Origin: a bacterium
GTDB lineage: Bacteria > Verrucomicrobiota > Verrucomicrobiia > Verrucomicrobiales > Akkermansiaceae
Length of the DNA: 64,000 bases
NCBI GenBank assembly: GCA_018222765.1
Contig: JAAEZT010000010.1
Location: 28,426-92,425, forward strand
Direction of reading: 5' to 3'
In this document: in pieces, positions 34,607 through 42,540 of the stretch
Layout of the letters: each line of letters opens with the position of its first letter
Position numbering within the stretch: position 1 is the first letter of the stretch
The notes under the pieces: generated by a model
Databases searched by the model: none
What the model was told of the DNA's origin: nothing
The model's input: the letters and a program-made list of their open reading frames with translations, nothing else
Program-made: the position numbers and the translations under genes

Positions 34607-37600
34607 ATGTTCCGGCCCACTGGCACCTCTCTCGTCCTAGGCGTCCTCGTTCTGGGATCACTGCCCATCCAGGCGGCCGGGCTATCAACGGGTTCCCGGA
34701 TCAGGGTCTCAACAAATCAAGGTGCATTTAACCTCTCGGTTTTCCCGGGTAAAGCCGGCTTTGACGCCTTCAATGAATCTCCGGTCACCTCGGGCGTCTT
34801 TGGTGATGGCACCGTGATAGACTACCGGTTTTTCCACAGTCCCTCGGACACGATTTCTAGTTACGCCGACAGCGGAGCCGGATTGATCGGCGGGGCCAGT
34901 TCTCCCGCAGCCAACATTTGGGATGCCGGGCTGAAATGGGCCCACCTTTGGTCGACCAACGACCCCGGCGTCAGTTACAACACCACTCCCAATGTCTCGA
35001 CTGCCGACATCACCTTTGCCCGGTCAGCCAATCTTACCGGATCCATCGATATCTCGGGATTGGATTCAGGAACGATCTACATTCCTCACGGAACATTTAT
35101 CAATCAGTGGAATCTAACCCTTACGATGACTGGTCCGGGGCAGCCCACTCTGACTACCTCTGACTTTCAAAACTCCAACGGCCCAAGCGTCAATTACGCC
35201 TGGATCACCGACTTTTCGTTCACCGATGCAGCGCTCTACGACAAGATCACGTATACCTACACCAACCAGGATCTCGATGGCTCCCGAGCGCGATTCATGG
35301 GTGTCATCCTTGATGGCATCGCCACCGCAGTCACTCCACCCGAAGTTGCCAATATCTCCGCAAGCGAGATCGGGGCAAGCTCCGCCACCATCGGCGGGGA
35401 ATACCTGCAAAGCGGCGGCGGGAGTCCGACAGCCACTCTCTTTTGGGGAATCTCCGACGGCGGAACGACCGCTGGGAATTGGGATCACTCTCTCATCATC
35501 GAGGATCGCTCGGACCCTTTCGCCTCCGAGATTAATGGACTCACTCCTGCCACGACCTATTACTTCAGAGCATACGCGGAGAATTCCGAAGGCAGCGACT
35601 GGGCCGACAGCACCGCGAGCTTCATAACCAGTCCGCCACCTAATCCGCCCGTCGTGATCAACCAGGCCGCCACCGGAGCAACTGCCATCTCGGCAATTCT
35701 AGGCGGCGAGGTCACCGATACCGGAGGAGAGGCTCCGGTCATCACCATCTACTACGGAAGCATCGATGGAGGAACCACCCCTGTAGTTTGGGAGAACTCC
35801 TTATCTCTCGGAGAGCAGGATTCTGATTTTTCAGAAGCCGCCACCGGTCTCTCTCCTCTCACGACCTACTACTTCAGGTCCTTCGCCAAAAATTCCGGGG
35901 GCTCAAGTTGGGCTCCCCAGAGCGCCTCATTTTTAACCAACGAGATGAGCGAACTCACCATCAATGAATTCCTCGCCAAAAACGATGGCTCATATTCAAA
36001 CTACCCGAACCCCAATCAAGTCCCCGGCCGTCTCGATGACTGGATTGAGATCCTCAACACCGGCACACAAACTCTCAGCCTCGCAAACTGGCATCTCACC
36101 GATGATCTCTCGGAGCTGGACAAATGGACGTTCCCTCCTGACACATCACTCGGCGCGGGAGAATTCCTTCTCGTCTATGCCTCCGGAGATAACGAAGTCG
36201 ATGCCAACGGAAACCCACACACCAACTTCTCGCTGAGCACGAGCGGTGAATGCCTCGCTCTCACGCGACCCGATTTATCCATCGCCTCCGCCTTCCCCAC
36301 CGACGGCGGCAGCTACCCGGAACAACAAAGCGACATTTCTTACGGGATCCATCCCACTTCAGCCTTTTCAGTCTATTTCTCCAACCCCACCCCGGGAGCA
36401 CCCAACGATCCGGGTGGTATGCCCCAGGTTAAGGACACCAAGTTCAGCGTTGACCGGGGAATCTACAACAGCCCTTTTACGGTCGCGCTTTCCACTGACA
36501 CACCTGCAGCGACTATTTACTACACGACCGACGGGGCCGCACCCATCGACGCGGTCGGACTTCCCACCGCAAGCGCCACTCCCTACACCGTACCCATTTC
36601 GACCTCTGAAACGACAATCCTCAGAGCCGCAGCAACCAAGGATGGGTATTCCCCAACTAACATTGACACCCAAACCTACGTCTTTCTTTCCAGCGTCGCA
36701 GCCCAACCCGCCAACCCTCCGGGCTTCCCAACAAATTGGGTTTCCACTTCGGCAGATTACCAAATCGACCCGGATGTTACGAATACCACCCTGCCGGGAT
36801 ACTCTCTCGACGACGCCCTCCTTGCGATCCCTTCAATCGCCATCAACACCGCCAGTGGTGACCTCTTCGGCAGCAACGGAATCTATAGCAACTCGAGTAA
36901 AAAAGGCAGCGCCTGGCAACGTCAGGCCTCTCTAGAGTTTTTCGAACCCAATGATGGCGGTGAGTTCCAAATCGACTGCGGCGTTGCGGTTCACGGTGCG
37001 TCATCCCGAAGCCACGGCTTCACCAAAAAGCATTCGTTGCGCCTCCTTTTCAAGAAGGAGTTTGGCGAAACCAAGCTGCGCTTTCCTCTTTTCGAAAACA
37101 ACCCCGCGGATGAATTCGATCTACTCATCCTGCGCGCCTGCTCCACCGATTCATGGCCAGCTAAAGAGGGTGGATCAAATTACGGAGTGCAACGGTGGCG
37201 GAGTCAAGACGGTAGCTATCAACGCGATCAATGGATGCGCGACACTCAAATTGACCTCGGCCACGACTCGGCCCGGGGACGCTACGTTCACCTGTACTTA
37301 AACGGCCTCTACTGGGGAATGTATAACATCGTCGAACGTCCCAACGACTCCTTCAACGCGACCCACTTCGGCGGGGACGACGAGGACTGGGATGTTATCC
37401 ATGACCGTGGAGAATTACAGGCCGGAGACAAAAACGCCTGGGATGCCATGTTTGCCCTCGCCGATGCCGGACTCTCCAGCGACGCCGATTACATGAGAAT
37501 TTTGGGCAACAATCCCGACGGCACGCGCAACCCGGCTTACCCGGTCTACCTCGATCTCAATCACTTTATCGACTACATGCTCTTCCACATTTATGCCGGA

Positions 37601-39148
37601 GCAGAAGACTGGCCGTGTCACAATTACTGGACGGCCCGGCGCCGGGGGCCGGACTCGGAGGGCTTTCGCTTCTACGTATGGGATCAGGAAATCTCGAACA
37701 ACTCACTAATTCGTGAACGAACCTGGTGCGACATTCATTTCGAGCTCCTCGAAAGCGATGTTCCTTTTCTGAGTTCCCGGAGCGACATGAGAAAATCTCC
37801 GGCAAAGCTCTACTACCAGCTTCGTCAAAACAAACTCTTCCGCAACAGATTCGCGGATCGCGTTCACGAACTTCTTTTCAATGACGGTCTCCTCAGCCCC
37901 ACCGGAAGCCACGCCCGCTGGATGCGACGCGCCAACGAAATCGATCAGGCCATTGTTGGCGAATCCGCCCGTTGGGGAGACTCCCGCCTCTCCGTCCCGC
38001 ACAAACGTGAGACCTGTTGGATCCCGAATCAGGAATGGCTCCGCGATACCTATTGGCCCGCCAACCACGACCTCGCGCTACAACGCTTTCGTAACGTCGA
38101 TCTCTATCCCACGATTGAAGCTCCGGTCATTGCCATCGACGGCAACATCCAACAAGGCGGGCCCGTCGACATCGGGGCCTCACTCACTTTCCCCGATCTT
38201 TCAGGAAGTCCCGAAATCTATTTCACCACCGACGGCAGTGATCCTCGACTTCCCGGAGCCACTCTCTTCACCGGCCCCGTGATTATCAATGAAAGCCTTC
38301 AGATCCAGGCTCGAACTTTTTCCGATGGCGAATGGAGCGCGCTCAATTCGGCACTTTTCACCGTCGGTGTTCCTCTTCGCGTCACCGAGTTAATGTATAA
38401 TCCTGCAGGCGACGATATTACCGAGTTCATCGAACTAATGAACATCTCAGACGAAACCATTTTTATTGCCGGGTTCCGATTCGACGGATCAGAGGAAGGA
38501 ATCGAATTCACCTTCGATTCACTAGAACCCTCATTGGGGCCGAGAGAACGAATCGTCGTCGCGCGCGATCGAATTGCATTCTCCTCCGCTTACAACACTG
38601 CGGGCATCCGACTCGCCATTGGCGACTACTCAGCAAGCGGCACCAAGCTCAGCAACGACGGAGAAAAGATCACCTTGCGAAATCATCTGGGCGGATTGGT
38701 CCAACAATTCGTTTATAACGACGTCAGCCCATGGCCGGAATTCGCAGATAATGACGGCCCCAGCCTCGTTCTCATTTCCCCCTTGGAGGATCCCAGTCCC
38801 GAAGACCCGTCCAATTGGCGTCCCAGCTCGCTCCCCGGCGGCTCGCCTGGTGATTCCAATGCAATTCCCTTCTCCGGCTCCAATCTCATCGACCACGGCC
38901 TAATCGAAAAACCTTCAATCAGCATCAAAAATGACCAGCTGAAAGTTATATTCACGCAGGACCTGCGAGCCGATGATGTCGTCGTCAATTTACAGGTTTC
39001 TTCCGACCTCATCAACTGGTCCGAAGTCTCCCGGGAAACGAATTCCACCTACCTGCGCAACCACGGCATGCAAATCATGCTGGAGGCCCCGCTCTCCGAA
39101 CTTCCTGATGGCAATACCTTCTTCCGGGTTCACTTACGACTCCGGTAG
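34607..39148 (+). CDS. Giant secreted protein: lamin-tail, CotH kinase-like and chitobiase-C-terminal-like domains
   Basis: The 1,513-residue protein starts with a signal peptide (VLGVLVLGSLPIQAAG). Residues about 25-245 form a beta-rich domain with no firm match. Two fibronectin-like repeats follow (about 248-345 and 348-445, each with TTYYFR). LTD 1 is about 447-570 (LTINEFLAKNDGSYSN). A chitobiase-C-like segment spans about 610-700 (ATIYYTTDGAAP), CotH about 740-1100 (YLNGLYWGMYNIVERPNDSF, then FYVWDQEIS), a second chitobiase-C-like segment about 1165-1240 (IYFTTDGSDPR) and LTD 2 about 1254-1400 (VTELMYNPAGDDITEFIEL). CotH proteins are atypical kinases in spores and surface layers. The role here is unknown; adhesion or matrix function is a guess. 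Confidence 0.85.
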   Translation: MFRPTGTSLVLGVLVLGSLPIQAAGLSTGSRIRVSTNQGAFNLSVFPGKAGFDAFNESPVTSGVFGDGTVIDYRFFHSPSDTISSYADSGAGLIGGASSPAANIWDAGLKWAHLWSTNDPGVSYNTTPNVSTADITFARSANLTGSIDISGLDSGTIYIPHGTFINQWNLTLTMTGPGQPTLTTSDFQNSNGPSVNYAWITDFSFTDAALYDKITYTYTNQDLDGSRARFMGVILDGIATAVTPPEVANISASEIGASSATIGGEYLQSGGGSPTATLFWGISDGGTTAGNWDHSLIIEDRSDPFASEINGLTPATTYYFRAYAENSEGSDWADSTASFITSPPPNPPVVINQAATGATAISAILGGEVTDTGGEAPVITIYYGSIDGGTTPVVWENSLSLGEQDSDFSEAATGLSPLTTYYFRSFAKNSGGSSWAPQSASFLTNEMSELTINEFLAKNDGSYSNYPNPNQVPGRLDDWIEILNTGTQTLSLANWHLTDDLSELDKWTFPPDTSLGAGEFLLVYASGDNEVDANGNPHTNFSLSTSGECLALTRPDLSIASAFPTDGGSYPEQQSDISYGIHPTSAFSVYFSNPTPGAPNDPGGMPQVKDTKFSVDRGIYNSPFTVALSTDTPAATIYYTTDGAAPIDAVGLPTASATPYTVPISTSETTILRAAATKDGYSPTNIDTQTYVFLSSVAAQPANPPGFPTNWVSTSADYQIDPDVTNTTLPGYSLDDALLAIPSIAINTASGDLFGSNGIYSNSSKKGSAWQRQASLEFFEPNDGGEFQIDCGVAVHGASSRSHGFTKKHSLRLLFKKEFGETKLRFPLFENNPADEFDLLILRACSTDSWPAKEGGSNYGVQRWRSQDGSYQRDQWMRDTQIDLGHDSARGRYVHLYLNGLYWGMYNIVERPNDSFNATHFGGDDEDWDVIHDRGELQAGDKNAWDAMFALADAGLSSDADYMRILGNNPDGTRNPAYPVYLDLNHFIDYMLFHIYAGAEDWPCHNYWTARRRGPDSEGFRFYVWDQEISNNSLIRERTWCDIHFELLESDVPFLSSRSDMRKSPAKLYYQLRQNKLFRNRFADRVHELLFNDGLLSPTGSHARWMRRANEIDQAIVGESARWGDSRLSVPHKRETCWIPNQEWLRDTYWPANHDLALQRFRNVDLYPTIEAPVIAIDGNIQQGGPVDIGASLTFPDLSGSPEIYFTTDGSDPRLPGATLFTGPVIINESLQIQARTFSDGEWSALNSALFTVGVPLRVTELMYNPAGDDITEFIELMNISDETIFIAGFRFDGSEEGIEFTFDSLEPSLGPRERIVVARDRIAFSSAYNTAGIRLAIGDYSASGTKLSNDGEKITLRNHLGGLVQQFVYNDVSPWPEFADNDGPSLVLISPLEDPSPEDPSNWRPSSLPGGSPGDSNAIPFSGSNLIDHGLIEKPSISIKNDQLKVIFTQDLRADDVVVNLQVSSDLINWSEVSRETNSTYLRNHGMQIMLEAPLSELPDGNTFFRVHLRLR

Positions 39149-39209
39149 CCGTTCAATCCCCATAATAAAGTATTTGCCCTTTTGGTCGCCCTCCCCTATG
39201 GCCCTCCCC

Positions 39210-39300
39210 GTCAGGAGTCACGGAGTGTGGGCTTGTGGACCCGGTCAGGACGGAAACGTAGCAGCCGCAGCTTGTCCTACATTGCCGTGGCTTTCTGGCA
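39210..39300 (+). ncRNA. ffs: Signal recognition particle RNA (small bacterial type, 4.5S)
   Basis: The SRP domain IV core is visible at 39243-39266: GGTCAGG, the ACG-GAAA-CGT tetraloop stem, then AGCAGCC. Flanking strands pair: AGTCACGG (39216-39223) with CCGTGGCT (39285-39292), and AGTGTGGG with the reverse of CCTACATT, giving one long hairpin. This is the minimal SRP RNA that binds Ffh for cotranslational targeting to the membrane. Exact ends are approximate; a strong terminator follows 28 bp later. Confidence 0.88.
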
Positions 39301-39327
39301 CTAATTTTTATTTCCAATCCACCAAGA

Positions 39328-39357
39328 GCCACCGGTCCCCAAACCGATGGCTTTTTT
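39328..39357 (+). terminator. Intrinsic terminator of the SRP RNA gene
   Basis: GCCACCGGT (39328-39336) pairs with ACCGATGGC (39343-39351), with one mismatch, around a 6-nt loop, followed by six T residues. It lies just after the SRP RNA and before the aldo/keto reductase gene. Confidence 0.85.
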
Positions 39358-39395
39358 ATGGTCATCTTGATCCGCCTCGGTAGCCTCAGCCCGTC

Positions 39396-40361
39396 ATGTC
39401 AGCGCACCTCTTCCCCGACGGATCATCCTTTCCCTCTCCCGGTCTCGGCACCTGGAAAATCCCCGAAGACCTCACCCCCAAAATCGTCCACGAAGCGATC
39501 GAGATCGGATACCGTCATCTCGACTGTGCTTGCGATTACGGCAACGAATCCTTCGTCGGCCAAGGCATCAAATACGCCCTCGACGCCGGGCTCTGCTCAC
39601 GCGATGACCTCTGGGTCACGAGCAAACTCTGGAACACATACCACGAGCCTCAACACGTCCGCGCCGCCTGCGAAAAGTCACTCGCCGATCTCGGGCTCGA
39701 CTACCTCGATCTCTACCTCGTCCACTTTCCCATTGCCCTTGAGTTTGTTCCCTTTGACGAAATGTATCCGCCGGGTTGGACTGCAGGAAAAGACGCGATG
39801 TCTCCGATCAAAGTCCCTTACTCCGACACGTGGAAAGCAATGGAGGAACTCGTCGACGCCGGACTCGTCAAAAAAATTGGCGTTTGCAATCTCACCACCA
39901 GCTCGCTGCGCGACGTTCTCTCTTACGCCCGCATCAAGCCCGCGGTGCATCAGATCGAACTTCATCCCTACCTCACCCAAAACGCCATGGTGCGCTATTG
40001 CCAGGAAGAAGACATCGCCATCACGGCCTTCTCGCCTTTCGGGGCTGATTCCTATCTCCCGCTCGATATGGCCGGGGAAAATGAACGCGTCCTGACCAAT
40101 CCTGTCCTTCTCAGAATCGCGGAAGCCCATGGACGAAGCCCCGCGCAGGTCGCCCTTCGCTGGGCGATGCACCGAGGCACTATTCCCATCCCCAAGACGC
40201 AATCTTCCCAACATCTCCGCGAAAATCTCGACCTCTTCGAATTCACCTTGAACGAAGAAGAACTCGCTGCCATCACCGCTCTGGATCAACATCGCCGCTT
40301 CAACGACCCGGCCGTCTTTGGCGAAAACGCCTTCAATACCTTCTACCCCATCTTTGACTAA
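39396..40361 (+). CDS. Aldo/keto reductase
   Basis: The 321-residue NADPH-dependent reductase has the AKR motifs: GLGTWKIP, IGYRHLDCACDYGNE with the catalytic Asp and Tyr, LWVTSKLWNTYHEP with Lys, YLDLYLVHFPIALEF with His, KKIGVCNLTTSSLRDVL, and the cofactor site IPIPKTQSSQHLRENL. It resembles the eukaryote-like AKR1/AKR2 branch in length and in the PPGW insert. The natural substrate is unknown. Its TAA directly precedes the SDR gene ATG with no gap, so the two are probably translated together. Confidence 0.88.
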   Translation: MSAHLFPDGSSFPSPGLGTWKIPEDLTPKIVHEAIEIGYRHLDCACDYGNESFVGQGIKYALDAGLCSRDDLWVTSKLWNTYHEPQHVRAACEKSLADLGLDYLDLYLVHFPIALEFVPFDEMYPPGWTAGKDAMSPIKVPYSDTWKAMEELVDAGLVKKIGVCNLTTSSLRDVLSYARIKPAVHQIELHPYLTQNAMVRYCQEEDIAITAFSPFGADSYLPLDMAGENERVLTNPVLLRIAEAHGRSPAQVALRWAMHRGTIPIPKTQSSQHLRENLDLFEFTLNEEELAAITALDQHRRFNDPAVFGENAFNTFYPIFD

Positions 40362-41069
40362 ATGAAACCACTCTCAGGAAAAACAGCCATCGTCACCGGC
40401 GGTGGAAGCGGCATCGGGCTCGGCACCGCGCAAGCCCTCGCCGAAGCCGGATGCTCCGTCACCATCTGCGGACGCAACGAAGACAAACTCAGGGCCGTCG
40501 CCGGAGAAAACCTCAAGATCAAAGCCTGCGATATCTCCGACCGCGAGCAAGTCCTCGCAACCTTCCAAGCACTCGGCGTGCCCGACATCATCGTCAATGC
40601 AGCCGGGATCAACATCGCCAAGCGTTCGGTTAAAGAACTCGCGCCCGAAGACTTCGACAAACTCGTCGCGATTAATTGCACCGGTTTCTACAATATCGTG
40701 CACGCCGCCCTTCCCGAAATGCGTGAGCGCGGCGACGGACTTGTCTTTAGCGTCTCCTCCATCGCGGGCAAACGCGCCTACCCTCTCGCGGGCATGGCTT
40801 ACGCTGCCTCAAAATTTGGCGTCAGCGGGATCGCCTCGGCCATCAACGCCGAAGAGACCGACAGCGGCGTGCGTATCACCAGCATTTATCCCGGAGAGGT
40901 CAACACCCCCATCCTCGACGAACGCCCCGTCCCCGTCCCCGATGAGAAGAAAGCCCGTATGGTCCACCCTGAGGACATCGCCTCCCTCATCGTTGCCATC
41001 GCGCAACTCCCCAAGCACGTCATCGTACCAGAGTTAGTGATCAAACCGACTTATCAGGAATTCATTTAG
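40362..41069 (+). CDS. Short-chain dehydrogenase/reductase (classical SDR)
   Basis: The 235-residue SDR has cofactor loop TGGGSGIGLGTAQALAEAG, NAAGINIAK, the Ser in VFSVSSIAGKRAYPL and the YAASKFGVSGIA pair (Tyr and Lys). ICGRNEDKL after beta-2 suggests NADP(H). It starts immediately after the aldo/keto reductase stop, which suggests a shared carbonyl/alcohol pathway, but the substrate cannot be deduced. No membrane segments are seen. Confidence 0.88.
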   Translation: MKPLSGKTAIVTGGGSGIGLGTAQALAEAGCSVTICGRNEDKLRAVAGENLKIKACDISDREQVLATFQALGVPDIIVNAAGINIAKRSVKELAPEDFDKLVAINCTGFYNIVHAALPEMRERGDGLVFSVSSIAGKRAYPLAGMAYAASKFGVSGIASAINAEETDSGVRITSIYPGEVNTPILDERPVPVPDEKKARMVHPEDIASLIVAIAQLPKHVIVPELVIKPTYQEFI

Positions 41070-41115
41070 CGCCTCAATGCTTGCCGGATTCCTCCTCAAT
41101 CACTAGACCTTTCAC

Positions 41116-42180
41116 ATGTCAGTTTATGTCGTCACCGGATCAGACGAAGGACGCGTCGCGGAAGAAGCGGCCGCTCTTTTCGAGGAACTGAAGCCACCCG
41201 GTAGTGACGAATTCGCCAACGAAATCATCGAAGGCGTGGCTGACAATGCTGAGGACGCATTCCAAATAGCCGCCTCGGCCAACGAAGCGCTCCAAACCAT
41301 CGGCTTCTTCGGTGGCGACAAGGTCGTCTGGCTCAAGGGAGCCAACTTCCTCGGCAACGACCGCTCCAGCGAAGCCGAACGTGCGGTCTCGGGGGTGGAA
41401 AATCTCCTTGAAACCCTCCAGGCCGGACTTCCACCGGGCGTCATTTTTCTCGTCAGCTCAAATGCCATCAACGGCGTGCGCCGCTTTGGGAAGTGGCTCA
41501 AGAAGAACGCTGACTATCGTTCTTACGACAAGATCGACATCTCCAAGGAAGGCTGGGAGGAACAAGTCGCCATTAAAGCCAGCCGCCTCGCCCGCGAATC
41601 TGGGATGACTCTGCAAGGCGAGGCTCTCGCTCTTTTCGTGCAACGCGCCGGTGCCGAAACCCGACAGATTAATAACGAAATCAACAAAATAGATCTCTAC
41701 CTCGGCAAGGAGCGACGCGATGTCACCATCGAAGACGTTGAACTCATCGTTCCAGTCAGTCACAAAGGTGTTATTTGGGAAATCTCCCGAGCCATCGAAA
41801 AACGCAATGCCAAACGTGCGATCCACCTCATCGATTCCCTTCTCACTAAAAACGAAAATGCAGTGGGCTTGATCAAAGCCTCCATCATCCCGACGGTGCG
41901 GAATCTCTTCTTTGCCAAGCTCGCTGAACCCTACGGCTCGGTGAACAGCGCACCCGAGGCAGTCAAAGCGATTCTCCCCAAAAAGAAAGACGGCACCATC
42001 AACACTTGGGGGCTCAAGATGGCCGCACAAGCTGCCCGCCGCTTCACTCTGCCCCAACTTCAAAAGGGCATGGAGCATTGCCTCGCCGGGGACAAAGCCC
42101 TCGTCACCTCCTCGCAGGATCCCCGGATGGTTCTCCATCGTCTCGTGATTCAACTCTGCGATAAACCACGCGCCGCGTAG
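41116..42180 (+). CDS. holA: DNA polymerase III subunit delta
   Basis: The 354-residue protein starts MSVYVVTGSDEGRVAEEA, the HolA N-terminal AAA-like domain without a Walker A lysine. It has VVWLKGANFLGND, VIFLVSSNAINGVRR and the middle-domain GAETRQINNEINKIDLYLG, then a C-terminal collar region. Delta opens the beta clamp as part of the clamp loader. Level of identity to model HolA is low, as is usual, but length and motif order fit. Confidence 0.85.
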   Translation: MSVYVVTGSDEGRVAEEAAALFEELKPPGSDEFANEIIEGVADNAEDAFQIAASANEALQTIGFFGGDKVVWLKGANFLGNDRSSEAERAVSGVENLLETLQAGLPPGVIFLVSSNAINGVRRFGKWLKKNADYRSYDKIDISKEGWEEQVAIKASRLARESGMTLQGEALALFVQRAGAETRQINNEINKIDLYLGKERRDVTIEDVELIVPVSHKGVIWEISRAIEKRNAKRAIHLIDSLLTKNENAVGLIKASIIPTVRNLFFAKLAEPYGSVNSAPEAVKAILPKKKDGTINTWGLKMAAQAARRFTLPQLQKGMEHCLAGDKALVTSSQDPRMVLHRLVIQLCDKPRAA

Positions 42181-42540
42181 CCCGCCTCAATGGATGCCTC
42201 CAACACATCACCGTTATTCTCCTCCAATCGCGATAGGAACGTTTTCGAGAGCCCCGGCACTTTCGAGATTTCCCGCACCAACAGCCCCCACCTTTCAAAA
42301 AAACTCCTACCTTGGCGGAAAGCCAGTTAATACGGAGCCCCAGGCCATTTTCGGCACTCTGAGGAGAACCACCGCTAACTTTAAACTCAAAAACGAGATG
42401 ATCCGGCAGAATCGAAAAGGTCATCGGTGGATGGAAGAAGGCATCCTCGCCAGAGTTGCAGGCAACTAGCATGATCCCGCCCCATCCGCTGCCTTGACGG
42501 ATGAGCCTGAAAAGTTGAGAGTTTCGCCCCTGATCGTCGT
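42181..42540. other. 360-bp gap without a supported gene
   Basis: A 91-codon plus frame and a 122-codon minus frame cross this gap. Neither has a plausible family, signal peptide or ribosome binding site, and their composition is unlike neighbouring genes. The region presumably holds the promoter of the beta-propeller gene at 42541. I see no clear terminator or repeat. Confidence 0.5.

Noticed and set aside
42194..42469. 91-codon plus frame before the beta-propeller genes
   Set aside because: No ribosome binding site, signal peptide or family pattern; amino acid composition looks random.
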